A stretch of 64,000 bases of DNA from Paenibacillus odorifer (GTDB lineage: Bacteria > Bacillota > Bacilli > Paenibacillales > Paenibacillaceae). The stretch lies in the NCBI RefSeq assembly GCF_000758725.1, contig NZ_CP009428.1, positions 620,001-684,000 on the forward strand, written 5' to 3'. Below, piece by piece: positions 52,278-60,816 of the stretch; position 1 is the stretch's first letter; each line of letters begins with the position of its first letter. The notes under the pieces were generated by a model. It was not told the origin of the DNA. It ran no database searches and was given only the letters and a program-made list of their open reading frames with translations. The position numbers and the translations under genes are program-made.

Positions 52278-53105
52278 TTATTCGGTAAGCGTAAGTGTCT
52301 GATCGATAAAATTAGTTGTCGCAGCAATCGCGAGCTCTAATTGCGGAGTCGTGCCAGCAAAAGGATGCACAGTGTTGAACGTATGATTACCCTCAGGAAC
52401 CTGCACCCAGCTAATATCTGGCCGAAGTTTGATGAGATGCTCAGACCCTTGGCGGAGATGTACTCCATCTTGACTGCCTTGAATAAGAACAACTGGGAAG
52501 GACGCTTTCTGTATGCGTTCAAGGATGTTATAACGTTCTTTGTTGTTCTCCATATCTTCTAAAATTACAGCATCCAGCGGCATTTGTTGGCCAGTACGTC
52601 CATTAAGGACATAGGTTCTTCCTGTTTCCTTCATCTGCTGCTTTTGTTCTTCCGTCAGCAAATCGAGTTTCGTAACCCCGTTCCAGGAGATTACTCCGCT
52701 GATCTCATTGGGATGATCAAGCGTGTAGACCAAACAAATTCCCCCTCCGAGACTGTGGCCGAGAAGGAATAAGGGCAAGCTGCCGAATTTCGGGTGTTGG
52801 CTAAGATAAGACAACAGGATTTCCATGTCCTTTAAGCTACGGCGATAGGTGTTGCGGGCGAACTTCTCAAGCTCAGTGAAATGCAGCAGATCTTCTCCGA
52901 TGCCAGCATGAGAGAAGTTAAAAGTGATCACTTCATGCTCCTGGCTGAGAGTTGTGGCTATGTAAGGAAACATTCCCCAATCTTTAAAACCTTTGTAGCC
53001 ATGGGCTATAACTATAACGCTTTTGGCTTTGCCTTGGGCTGGGAAGTGTGAGCAGCGGAGAACAGCTCCGTCTCCGGCAGGTATTTCAAAATTACGATGA
53101 TTCAT
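52278..53105 (-). CDS. Alpha/beta hydrolase (serine esterase-like)
   Basis: A 275-residue soluble hydrolase. The oxyanion turn is VIAHGYKGFKDWGMFP (about 36-51), the nucleophile elbow GHSLGGG (about 117-123), the acid loop QGSQDGVH and the His loop PEGNHTFNT, so the Ser-Asp-His triad is complete. The substrate is unknown. The frame extends 27 codons upstream, but GGAGAGGGG, 8 bases before the ATG at 53105, sets the start. It is divergent from acpS. Confidence 0.87.
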   Translation of the reverse strand: MNHRNFEIPAGDGAVLRCSHFPAQGKAKSVIVIAHGYKGFKDWGMFPYIATTLSQEHEVITFNFSHAGIGEDLLHFTELEKFARNTYRRSLKDMEILLSYLSQHPKFGSLPLFLLGHSLGGGICLVYTLDHPNEISGVISWNGVTKLDLLTEEQKQQMKETGRTYVLNGRTGQQMPLDAVILEDMENNKERYNILERIQKASFPVVLIQGSQDGVHLRQGSEHLIKLRPDISWVQVPEGNHTFNTVHPFAGTTPQLELAIAATTNFIDQTLTLTE

Positions 53106-53305
53106 AGGGTAATCCCCTCTCCATATATAAAAATGAAGTAAATCAGCAAGTTTATCGTGAAGTCGCTGGATAGACTTAGAGCGCATTTTCTTTTAAGATA
53201 GCAGAAAGAATCTTGCAGGACTATTACTTTTAATAATACTTCATATGATTGATCATACCATTATTGAAGCAAAATGGGATACACGTCCATAAGGAGCGTG
53301 AAGTG

Positions 53306-53704
53306 TTGATTTACGGAATTGGACATGATGTGTTAGAAATTGAACGAATCTCAGAGGTAATAAATAGAGGACTGGGCAAGAAATTTAACCAGCGCGTCTT
53401 AACAGAGCAGGAATATCAACTTGCTGAAGAGCGAAGCGGGAGGTTGGCTGAGTTCGTAGCCGGGCGTTTTGCTGCCAAGGAAGCAGTTGTGAAGGCTTTA
53501 GGCTGTGGCATCGGCAATGTAGTTGGTTTTCAGGATATTGAGATATTGCCTGATGCTAAAGGAAAGCCAGAGGTGACTTTATCGTGCGAAGCCTGGAGCA
53601 GACTAAATCTTCCAGATGGACAGAAGTACAACATTCATCTTACGATAACACATGGTCGTGATTTGGCTTCGGCTTTTGCCGTCGTGGAAGGGCTAGGTTC
53701 ATAA
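53306..53704 (+). CDS. acpS: Holo-[acyl-carrier-protein] synthase
   Basis: A 132-residue AcpS, which transfers 4'-phosphopantetheine from CoA to apo-ACP. Metal-binding Asp is in GIGHDVLEIERI and Glu in AGRFAAKEAVVKALGCG, with the C-terminal ITHGRDLASAFAVVE. The TTG at 53306, 9 bases after GGAG, gives an MIYGIG start as in B. subtilis; the GTG one codon earlier is equally possible. mutY follows closely. Confidence 0.93.
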   Translation: MIYGIGHDVLEIERISEVINRGLGKKFNQRVLTEQEYQLAEERSGRLAEFVAGRFAAKEAVVKALGCGIGNVVGFQDIEILPDAKGKPEVTLSCEAWSRLNLPDGQKYNIHLTITHGRDLASAFAVVEGLGS

Positions 53705-53741
53705 ATTGAACCCTGATTATAGAAGGGCAAGGAGCGTTATA

Positions 53742-55025
53742 ATGACACAACAAGATATACAAGTTCAAGAGGAACAGGAGCTGCAGGAGGCTAAGCAATA
53801 TTTCAGCTATCATTTGCTGGAGTGGTATCAAGGGCAGAAACGGGATTTGCCTTGGCGTCGGCACCGCAATCCTTATTATATTTGGATTTCCGAAATAATG
53901 CTGCAGCAGACAAGGGTGGATACGGTAATCCCGTATTTCAATCGGTTTATCGAAAGGTTTCCTACCGTGGAGTCGCTCGCCGATGCACCAGAAGAGGACG
54001 TGCTTAAGTGCTGGGAAGGCTTAGGTTATTATTCTCGTGCTCGCAATATACAGCATGCGGCCAAGCAAGTCAAAGAGCTGTATGGCGGGCAGGTGCCGAA
54101 TGATCGCGAGGCTGTGTTCAGTTTAAAGGGAGTGGGACCTTATACGGCAGGAGCTATCCTTAGCATTGCGTTCAATCGGCCGGAGCCAGCGGTCGACGGC
54201 AATGTGATGCGGGTGTTGTCCCGATACTTCCTGATAGAGGATGATATCGCCAAGGGACCCACCCGCGTAAAAATGGAGCACCTGGCAGCTGAACTGATCC
54301 CGGAGGGAGAAGCGGCATCCTTTAATCAGGCCCTGATGGAGCTCGGGGCGCTCGTATGCACTCCTAAGTCACCGCGCTGTTTAACCTGCCCGGTGATGGA
54401 GCATTGCGCCGCGCGCCTGGCGGGCTGCGAGACCTCGCTGCCCGTCAAGACCAAGGCCAAGCCGCCGCGCCCTGAGGAGCGGCTGGCGGCCTTAATTGAG
54501 GGCCGCGGTGCCCACGCGGGCCAAGTGCTCATCCGGCAGCGGCCACAAAGCGGGCTGTTAGCCCGCATGTGGGAGCTGCCGCACTGGCCAGCGCCGCCTG
54601 TGGAAGGCGGCGCCAAAGGCGCGCGGCTGCCGGAAGCAGCGGCGCTGGACCGGCTGCGCCGGTCACTGCGGGAGGCCGGGATCTCTGCCCGGCCTGAAAA
54701 GCACTGGATGGCTGCTGAGCATATCTTCAGCCATATCGTGTGGACGCTGCAGGTGTACCGCTGCAGCGTAGAGGACGCCCTTCCGCTGCCGATAGCGGCA
54801 GAAGGACGGGGGGTGTACAACGCGGAAGCGGACTTGTTCTCAGGGATCGACAGCAGCATGCCTATCGAGAGATTTGAGGACGGGAACGCTAGTCCAGAGG
54901 ACGGCGGAGCAGTGCGCTGGATCAGCCGCGAAGACATGGCTAACTATGCGTTCCCTAACGTTTTTCTGAAGCTACTGAACCTTTATTTTGATGAGCAGGA
55001 AGAGCGGGCGAAGCTAGAGAAGTAG
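53742..55025 (+). CDS. mutY: A/G-specific adenine glycosylase
   Basis: A 427-residue MutY that removes adenine opposite 8-oxoguanine. The catalytic domain has LPWRRHRNPYYIWISEIMLQ (with the catalytic Glu), the helix-hairpin-helix LKGVGPYTAGAI and catalytic Asp in AVDGNVMRV. The iron-sulfur cysteines follow C-x6-C-x2-C-x5-C (CTPKSPRCLTCPVMEHC). The C-terminal NUDIX-like domain recognises 8-oxoG. The ATG at 53742 has AAGGAG 7 bases upstream. Bases ~54380-54800 are clearly GC-richer than the rest of the gene and window. Confidence 0.94.
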   Translation: MTQQDIQVQEEQELQEAKQYFSYHLLEWYQGQKRDLPWRRHRNPYYIWISEIMLQQTRVDTVIPYFNRFIERFPTVESLADAPEEDVLKCWEGLGYYSRARNIQHAAKQVKELYGGQVPNDREAVFSLKGVGPYTAGAILSIAFNRPEPAVDGNVMRVLSRYFLIEDDIAKGPTRVKMEHLAAELIPEGEAASFNQALMELGALVCTPKSPRCLTCPVMEHCAARLAGCETSLPVKTKAKPPRPEERLAALIEGRGAHAGQVLIRQRPQSGLLARMWELPHWPAPPVEGGAKGARLPEAAALDRLRRSLREAGISARPEKHWMAAEHIFSHIVWTLQVYRCSVEDALPLPIAAEGRGVYNAEADLFSGIDSSMPIERFEDGNASPEDGGAVRWISREDMANYAFPNVFLKLLNLYFDEQEERAKLEK

Positions 55026-55080
55026 GGGATTCGCCATGTTCTGTTGCTAAACTACTAAATGTACAAAACCTGAGTTTGAT

Positions 55081-55500
55081 GTATGCACCTAAGCATGGTC
55101 GTATGCACCTAAGTAGGGTCGTATGCACCTAAGTAGGGTCTTATGCACCTAAGCATGGTCGTATGCACCTAAGTATGGTTGTATGCACCTAAGTATGGTT
55201 GTATGCTCTTAAGTATGGTTGTATGCACCTAAGTATGGTCGTATGCACCTAAGTAGGGTCGTATGCACCTAAGTAGGGTCTTATGCACCTAAGCATGGTC
55301 GTATGCACCTAAGTATGGTTGTATGCACCTAAGTATGGTTGTATGCTCTTAAGTATGGTTGTATGCACCTAAGCATGGTCGTATGCACCTAAGTATGGTT
55401 GTATGCACCTAAGTATGGTTGTATGCTCTTAAGTATGGTTGTATGCACCTAAGCATGGTCGTATGCACCTAAGCATGGTCGTATGCACCTAAGTACGGTC
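55081..55500. repeat. 20-bp tandem repeat, 21 units
   Basis: Exactly 21 units of consensus GTATGCACCTAAGTATGGTC, with no insertions or deletions, then a broken unit. Variants (AAGCATGG, AAGTAGGG, TTATGC start, GCTCTT) repeat in order: units 1-7 and 8-14 form two 140-bp blocks that differ by one base, and units 15-18 repeat units 11-14 with one base changed. Stop codons fall in every frame, so it is not coding. It follows mutY directly. Confidence 0.95.
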
Positions 55501-55615
55501 GTATGCTTCAGTCTCTTCGTAGCAAATCTTTGTTTATTTGGCTCAGACTAGTTCAGTCTTGTTCCAACTAAATTCTTCTGGTGTTCCTATGGCTACGAGA
55601 GTGAGTGAAATTTAA

Positions 55616-55797
55616 TTAGGGAATTCTTCCCTAAAAAAAGGTCGATTTGGCTTGTAATTGATCACTTTAGGGAAAACCTCCCTAATAATTTGGCGAATAT
55701 CGGTTTTATGCCCATAACGGATGATTTTTAGGGAGTATTTCCCTAATTACATGTGTTTATGGAGCCTATCGCAGATTTTCAGGGAGTTATTCCCTAA
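55616..55797. repeat. Four-palindrome array, family C
   Basis: Four 19-bp palindromes TTAGGGA-N5-TCCCTAA start at 55616, 55667, 55728 and 55779 (steps 51, 61, 51). All four can form a 7-bp stem with a 5-base loop; only unit 4 has a mismatch (TCAGGGA). The middle five bases of units 1-2 and 3-4 read alike only on opposite strands. The layout matches families A and B though the sequence does not. It lies between convergent mutY and sodA. Confidence 0.9.
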
Positions 55798-55928
55798 TCT
55801 ATTGCTCAGCGACTCCAAAAGCAGATTTTCGTAAGCCGAGTATAGATTTATTGCGATTTATTCCGATCCAGTGTATCCATTTAAGCGACGCAAGCGGCGT
55901 GAAATGCGGTGTCTGGGAGGATATCAAA

Positions 55929-56046
55929 CAATCAATCAATCAATCAATCTCTGTCTCTGTCTCAATCTCTATCTCTATCTCTATCTCTATCTCTATCTCT
56001 ATCTGTATCTCTATCTGTATCTCTATCTGTATCTCTCTATATCTCC
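55929..56046. repeat. Simple-sequence tract (ATCA, CTCTGT and CTATCT repeats)
   Basis: An ATCA tetranucleotide run is followed by TCTCTG units and about a dozen CTATCT/CTGTAT hexamers. Open frames across it would give only Ser-Ile or Tyr-Leu dipeptide repeats, so it is treated as non-coding. Confidence 0.85.
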
Positions 56047-56055
56047 AACCTAAAC

Positions 56056-56104
56056 AAAAAAGGTATCCCATAGCCAATTCGGCTCTGAGATACCTTCTTT
56101 TTTA
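56056..56104 (-). terminator. Terminator of sodA
   Basis: AAGGTATC / GATACCTT outer stem and AGCC / GGCT inner stem, with T-runs on both strands, so it may be bidirectional. Confidence 0.85.
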
Positions 56105-56133
56105 GTTCAATGGCTTAAGCCAAATGTAATTTC

Positions 56134-56742
56134 TTATTTTGCGCTTTCGTAACGTTTGCCAACTTCTTCCCAGTTTACTACGTTCCAGAACGCTTTGATG
56201 TAATCAGGGCGTTTGTTTTGGTAGTTCAGGTAGTAAGCGTGCTCCCATACATCAAGTCCGAGGATTGGAGTAGCGCCTTCGCTGATTGGGTTGTCTTGGT
56301 TAGGTGTGCTTGTTACTGCCAGTTTGCCATCTTTAACAACTAGCCAAGCCCAGCCGCTGCCGAAACGAGTAGTTGCTGCTGCTGCGAAATCTTCTTTGAA
56401 TTTTTCGAATCCGCCCAGTTCTTTATCGATAGCTTCAGCCAATGCACCAGTTGGTGCGCCGCCGCCGTTTGGTCCGATAACTTCCCAGAACAGGGTGTGG
56501 TTAGCGTGTCCGCCACCATTGTTGCGAACAGCAGTACGGATAGCTTCAGGTACAGCGTTCAGATCTGTAAGAAGCTCTTCAATGCTTTTGCTTTGCAATT
56601 CAGGTGCTTTTTCCAAAGCTGCATTCAGATTAGTTACATATGTGTTATGGTGTCTGTCATGGTGAATTTCCATCGTCAATGCGTCGATGTGTGGTTCGAG
56701 TGCGTTGTTCGGATAAGGAAGTGCCGGTAATTGAAATGCCAT
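56134..56742 (-). CDS. sodA: Superoxide dismutase (Mn/Fe)
   Basis: A 202-residue SOD of normal length. Metal ligands are the His in [12 protein letters not shown], the His in [12 protein letters not shown], and Asp/His in [40 protein letters not shown] and the Gly-rich GSGWAWLV also fit Mn-type enzymes. A strong ribosome site (AGGAGGGA) precedes the ATG. A second SOD domain is encoded at 60817. Confidence 0.96.
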   Translation of the reverse strand: MAFQLPALPYPNNALEPHIDALTMEIHHDRHHNTYVTNLNAALEKAPELQSKSIEELLTDLNAVPEAIRTAVRNNGGGHANHTLFWEVIGPNGGGAPTGALAEAIDKELGGFEKFKEDFAAAATTRFGSGWAWLVVKDGKLAVTSTPNQDNPISEGATPILGLDVWEHAYYLNYQNKRPDYIKAFWNVVNWEEVGKRYESAK

Positions 56743-56863
56743 GGAAAAATCCCTCCTGAGTTATATTAGAATTTTGTTATAGATAAAGAATTCTGGCGAA
56801 CTAACGTCAAAATCCTTTATTGTAAATATGTACTATAGGGTATTCGCCCGATAGGATATCTTA

Positions 56864-56892
56864 ATTAAACCGTATCTAGACCAATAATGCAA
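56864..56892 (-). promoter_or_regulatory. Probable sigma-A promoter of sodA
   Basis: On the minus strand TTGCAT, a 17-base spacer and TTTAAT, about 120 bases before the sodA start. Confidence 0.55.
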
Positions 56893-57043
56893 CACTAAAC
56901 AAACATAAATGTTTATAAAGTATAATTGGAGAGGGAAAGGGTTTTACAATTGTATTTGGAATGTTAAAATAAATAGTCCCCAATCCTATAGACATATATC
57001 CTTATAAATACCCTTTTAATGAAGAAATGAACCCAATCTAAAA

Positions 57044-57071
57044 TGTAAACGCTTGATATTAAGCGCTTTCA
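57044..57071. promoter_or_regulatory. cre-like inverted repeat
   Basis: CGCTT and AAGCG flank a 6-base centre, and AAGCGCTTTCA matches one full half of the CcpA cre consensus, with TGTAAACGCT an imperfect second site. It lies between sodA (about 300 bases away) and the GNAT gene (about 155 bases away). Nothing else is recognisable in 56893-57226, which is A/T-rich. Confidence 0.35.
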
Positions 57072-57226
57072 AAAGAAAAATGATGATATCACGAGAAAAG
57101 TGTGCTTTAATAGATTTAAAAGCAGGTATTCCTCGGTATTTGATGCTTTTTTTTATTTTCTCTATGTTAAGGGAACCCCTTCTTTTTGTTAAATTCATAA
57201 GCCATAGACAAGGGAGATTTTAAAGA

Positions 57227-57646
57227 ATGCACGTTCGTTCCTTTCAATTAAGCGACGTTAGCCCTGTGACTGATTTGCTGCAAACCGCATTATCGGAAGA
57301 GTGTTTCGAGAACACTATCGAGCCTTTCTCCAGGCAGCTTTCATGGGATTCAGATCTCATTGTAGTTGCGGAAGATGAAGAAGAAATTGTTGGAGCACTG
57401 ATTGGTACGATTGAGAAAAACCACGGTTGTTATTTCCGGATTGCTGTACATCCTGATTATCGCCGCAGAGGAGTCGGCAGAAGTCTGGTATCGGCTATGG
57501 AATCCAGGTTTCAAGCTCGTAAAGTCAGTGGTATCTATGTAGCCGTCGATGAGCATAATTCTTTTGCTTTGCCATTGTATGAAGCTATGGGATATAGCGA
57601 GAATCAAATCTTCAAATCTGTCCGGAAGCTGAGCATTGTTGGGTAA
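57227..57646 (+). CDS. GNAT-family N-acetyltransferase
   Basis: A 139-residue single-domain acetyltransferase. The acetyl-CoA loop is IAVHPDYRRRGVGRSLVSAM (about 82-101). The C-terminal Y-x-A-M-GY element (PLYEAMGYSENQIF) and LIVVAEDEEEIVGALIGTIE match the fold. The target is unknown. It has its own ribosome site (AGGGAG) and terminator, so it is monocistronic. Confidence 0.88.
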   Translation: MHVRSFQLSDVSPVTDLLQTALSEECFENTIEPFSRQLSWDSDLIVVAEDEEEIVGALIGTIEKNHGCYFRIAVHPDYRRRGVGRSLVSAMESRFQARKVSGIYVAVDEHNSFALPLYEAMGYSENQIFKSVRKLSIVG

Positions 57647-57732
57647 TTTTGATCGCTCAGCTGCGAAAGCGGAAACATTTTCTAGAAAAAAGAACTATAG
57701 CTGACGATATAGTCTGTTTCATTCATACTCGA

Positions 57733-57781
57733 GCGTATTTCCCAGAAGTCCATTGCTAATGGCTGGGAGATATGCTTTTTT
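57733..57781 (+). terminator. Terminator between the GNAT and signal-peptidase genes
   Basis: GCGTATTTCCCAG pairs with CTGGGAGATATGC through G-U pairs, with an inner CCATT / AATGG stem and TTTTTT. Confidence 0.8.
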
Positions 57782-57837
57782 ATTGTTATAATATCTGCAA
57801 GTATAATCTTCAATTATTGAGAACAAGAGGTGACATA

Positions 57838-58446
57838 TTGAATCAGGAGCCCCAAGTAGATTACACGAGAAATAGGAAACAAAGACATAGATCCTCCAGA
57901 TCCAAGACTTCCCTGGGCGGTCGTTTGGTCTCGGAAATGAAGGATTGGCTGCTTACAGCTGTGATTGTTTTTGCTGTGATGTCTGTTCTTAATGTTTTTG
58001 TGTTCAATATATCAACAGTTAAAGGTCAGTCTATGCAGCCAACACTCTGGGAAGGAGAAAGGCTCTTCATTAATAAAATTTCATTGCTGTTCGTAAATCC
58101 AAAACATGGTGATGTTGTCATTCTTCATGATCCAAGTACCGGACCTAGTCATAAGGAGTATTTAGTGAAGCGGGTGATTGGCATACCTGGAGATATCATA
58201 GAGGTACGGAATCATCAGTTATACGTAAATGGAAAAATAGTGAATGAGCCCTATATTGATACTGAGATTGAAGATCCGGATTTTGCAGCGTTAACCGTGG
58301 AAAGTGGCAATTATTTTGTAATGGGCGATAACCGTCATGCTTCAGCCAGCAAGGACAGCCGTTACTTCGGCTCTATTTCACAGGATATGATTGTCGGCAG
58401 GGCTGATTATATATGGTGGCCTCTGTCAAAACTGAATAGATTATAA
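57838..58446 (+). CDS. Signal peptidase I
   Basis: A 202-residue type I signal peptidase of the single-anchor Gram-positive type (SipS-like). A basic N-terminus is followed by one helix (about 36-55), the catalytic Ser in KGQSMQPTLWEGERL, the catalytic Lys in YLVKRVIGIPGD, and box E GDNRHASASKDSR. The frame opens at ATG 57772, but that lies inside the upstream terminator; AGAGGTGA before the TTG at 57838 decides the start. Cleaves exported preproteins on the outer membrane face. Confidence 0.92.
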   Translation: MNQEPQVDYTRNRKQRHRSSRSKTSLGGRLVSEMKDWLLTAVIVFAVMSVLNVFVFNISTVKGQSMQPTLWEGERLFINKISLLFVNPKHGDVVILHDPSTGPSHKEYLVKRVIGIPGDIIEVRNHQLYVNGKIVNEPYIDTEIEDPDFAALTVESGNYFVMGDNRHASASKDSRYFGSISQDMIVGRADYIWWPLSKLNRL

Positions 58447-58481
58447 GAAAGTCAGCGAAGATATGAAAGGAGAAGGCGGAA

Positions 58482-59705
58482 ATGACCAATACATTTCAGT
58501 CATCGTATGCTCCCCCGCCTTCCAAGTGGGCACAGCTTAAAGCAGAGATTCAGGAGGCTGCGATATCACTCGGTATTGATGATATCGGGTTTACAACAGC
58601 AGAACCTTTTTTATATTTAAAAAATATACTGCAAGACCATCGGGACAAAGGATATGAATCTGGCTTCGAGGAACCCGATCTGGATAAAAGGACAGTTCCA
58701 GCATTGTCTTCTGGAGACAAGCCGTTATCTATTATTTCGATTGCAGTAGCTTATCCATCTAAAATGGAGAACCCTCCTAAATCTGAGCCGGGTGCACGTA
58801 GGGGCATCCTCGCCCGGGCATCTTGGGGCAGGGATTATCACCATGTGCTGAGGGAAGCCTTAAGTAAGCTAGAGGAATTTATTCACGAGCGTGTACCGGA
58901 GGCTGTGCTGGAAAGTATGGTGGACACCGGTGTTCTAGTAGATAGAGCGGTCGCGGAAAGAGCGGGAATAGGCTTTAGCGGCAAAAACTGTTCCATCATC
59001 TCACCCAAATGGGGATCATGGATTTATCTTGGGGAAATGGTTACGAACATTCCTTTTGCTCCGGATGAACCTGTTGAAGAAGGCTGCGGGGAGTGTACCA
59101 AGTGTATTGATGCTTGTCCGACCGGAGCGCTGGTGGGTCCGGGGCAGCTTAACGCACAGGCTTGTATTTCTTTTTTGACGCAGACTAAAGGGTTCCTCAG
59201 CGAGGAGTATATGACCAAGATCGGCAACCGTCTATACGGCTGTGATACTTGCCAGATTGTATGTCCCAAGAATAGAGGTAAGAACTGGAATCATCGCCCT
59301 CAGATGCAACCTGATCCTGAAATCGTGAAGCCGCTGCTGCTGCCGATTCTGGATCTTAGCAATCGTGAGTTCAAAGAGAGATTCGGCAATAGCTCAGCAG
59401 CCTGGAGAGGCAAAAAGCCGATGCAGCGAAATGCGATCATTGCCCTAGGCAATTTCAAGGAAGCCGGGGCTGTGCCAAAGCTATCAGAAATTGTTCTGAA
59501 AGAACCGCGGCCAGAGATGCGGGGCACTGCTGCTTGGGCGCTTGGACGTATTGGCGGTGATGAGGCTCTAGCGGCTGTAGAAGCGGGTTTAGAGCGCGAG
59601 GAGGATGGCACGGTGAGGGAAATGCTAAGCCGGGCGCAGGATGTGCTCCTTACTGGGAAGAAGGCACGGGAGGACAGCGATATTAATGGAGGAAAAAGTT
59701 CATAG
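58482..59705 (+). CDS. queG: Epoxyqueuosine reductase
   Basis: A 407-residue QueG, which completes queuosine synthesis in tRNA using cobalamin and two 4Fe-4S clusters. The N-terminal domain contains ISIAVAYPSKM and DTGVLVDRAVAERAGIGFSG. The clusters are in CGECTKCIDACPTGAL (about 203-218) and CDTCQIVCPKNRGKNW (about 257-272). A C-terminal HEAT-like part (~310-390) follows, as in longer family members. Ribosome site AAGGAG precedes the ATG. Confidence 0.94.
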   Translation: MTNTFQSSYAPPPSKWAQLKAEIQEAAISLGIDDIGFTTAEPFLYLKNILQDHRDKGYESGFEEPDLDKRTVPALSSGDKPLSIISIAVAYPSKMENPPKSEPGARRGILARASWGRDYHHVLREALSKLEEFIHERVPEAVLESMVDTGVLVDRAVAERAGIGFSGKNCSIISPKWGSWIYLGEMVTNIPFAPDEPVEEGCGECTKCIDACPTGALVGPGQLNAQACISFLTQTKGFLSEEYMTKIGNRLYGCDTCQIVCPKNRGKNWNHRPQMQPDPEIVKPLLLPILDLSNREFKERFGNSSAAWRGKKPMQRNAIIALGNFKEAGAVPKLSEIVLKEPRPEMRGTAAWALGRIGGDEALAAVEAGLEREEDGTVREMLSRAQDVLLTGKKAREDSDINGGKSS

Positions 59706-59807
59706 ACAGGTTGCATATTGCCAATTGCTGTCCAGTTCCTGAAATGCTATGATAGATTCGCGTGCCATATGGCGATGCAGACAATAGAGTGTAGAGGTGG
59801 GCTTTAG

Positions 59808-60059
59808 ATGAGTATCGCATTACCTATTATTACATTGGTCGTAGGTCTCATCGGTGGTTTTTTCATCGGTGTATATTATCTGCGCAAACAAATGACAAAC
59901 ATGCAGAATGATCCTGAAATGCTGCAAAAGGTTGCAAAGCAAATGGGTTATAACCTGAACGGGAAGCAAATGCAGCGTGCCCAGCAAATGATGAAGACTC
60001 AGGGACAGCCAGGTGCGCGCCCTGGAGCAGCTAAAGGGAATAAACGTAGAAGTAAGTAA
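59808..60059 (+). CDS. yneF: YneF family protein (UPF0154)
   Basis: An 83-residue protein with one N-terminal membrane helix (IITLVVGLIGGFFIGVYYLR) and a conserved cytoplasmic segment (MQNDPEMLQKVAKQMGYNLN). The tail is basic and Gly/Pro-rich. The family is common in Firmicutes, of unknown function. folE begins 45 bases later. Confidence 0.92.
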   Translation: MSIALPIITLVVGLIGGFFIGVYYLRKQMTNMQNDPEMLQKVAKQMGYNLNGKQMQRAQQMMKTQGQPGARPGAAKGNKRRSK

Positions 60060-60104
60060 CCGGGTCCGGATAACATGTATACGGGTGCGGAAGGGGGAGA
60101 CATC

Positions 60105-60698
60105 ATGGGGAACATCAAGGAATATGTGAACGGTAAAGTTGCAGAGAACCGTGAGCAAATCGAGTATCACGTTGAGAAAATATTAGAATTAATCGGTGAA
60201 GATACCGGCCGCGAGGGACTGCTGGAAACACCGGCACGTGTTACGCGGATGTACGAGGAGATATTCGGCGGTTATTCGATAGATCCCCGCGAGGCGCTCG
60301 GCGTTACTTTTGATGAGTCTCATGAAGAGCTAGTGATCGTTAAGGATATCGTCTATTACAGCCAATGTGAACACCACATGGCTCCTTTCTTTGGTAAAGT
60401 GCATATAGGATACATTCCGAGCGGACGTATTGCTGGGCTCAGCAAATTAGCTCGGCTTGTTGAAGCAGTAAGCCGGCGTCTACAGGTTCAAGAGCGCATT
60501 ACGGCGCAAATTGCTGATATTATGACGGAGGTGTTAGGCCCCCACGGTGTTATGGTTGTTGTGGAGGGAGAGCATCTGTGTATGTGTGCACGCGGAGTGA
60601 AGAAGCCAGGCAGCAAAACGGTAACTATGGCTACTAGAGGGGTCTTCCGTGAGGATGCCGCCGCTCGTGCGGAGTTTCTAAGCTTGATTAAGGAATAA
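60105..60698 (+). CDS. folE: GTP cyclohydrolase I
   Basis: A 197-residue FolE: GTP to 7,8-dihydroneopterin triphosphate, first step of folate synthesis. Zn ligands are in [20 protein letters not shown] (Cys, His) and [14 protein letters not shown] (Cys). [20 protein letters not shown] and [20 protein letters not shown] are typical. A frame extends to 60075, but GGGGGAG right before the ATG at 60105 fixes the start. The product could also feed the queuosine pathway, whose last enzyme is encoded nearby. Confidence 0.96.
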   Translation: MGNIKEYVNGKVAENREQIEYHVEKILELIGEDTGREGLLETPARVTRMYEEIFGGYSIDPREALGVTFDESHEELVIVKDIVYYSQCEHHMAPFFGKVHIGYIPSGRIAGLSKLARLVEAVSRRLQVQERITAQIADIMTEVLGPHGVMVVVEGEHLCMCARGVKKPGSKTVTMATRGVFREDAAARAEFLSLIKE

Positions 60699-60726
60699 AT
60701 ATCGGGGTGCATACCTCGAAATTGGA

Positions 60727-60768
60727 AGGACCCATCGTTCACGTAATGTGAATGATGGGTCCTTTTTG
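60727..60768 (+). terminator. Terminator after folE
   Basis: AAGGACCCATCGTTCAC pairs with GTGAATGATGGGTCCTT (one mismatch), then TTTTT. Confidence 0.85.
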
Positions 60769-60816
60769 GTCAGGCTGTGGGAATAAGAGTGATGTTCACT
60801 GTGAATTGAAATAATA

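Noticed and set aside
55081..55500. 20-bp array as a CRISPR or an iteron-type origin
   Set aside because: Units are contiguous with no unique spacers and no cas genes. No replication initiator gene is near.
55851..56105. Frames encoding Ser-Ile or Tyr-Leu repeats
   Set aside because: Produced by the hexanucleotide microsatellite; they run into the sodA terminator and lack start signals.
57016..57198. 60-residue minus-strand frame upstream of the GNAT gene
   Set aside because: A/T-rich random-looking sequence with no Shine-Dalgarno site.
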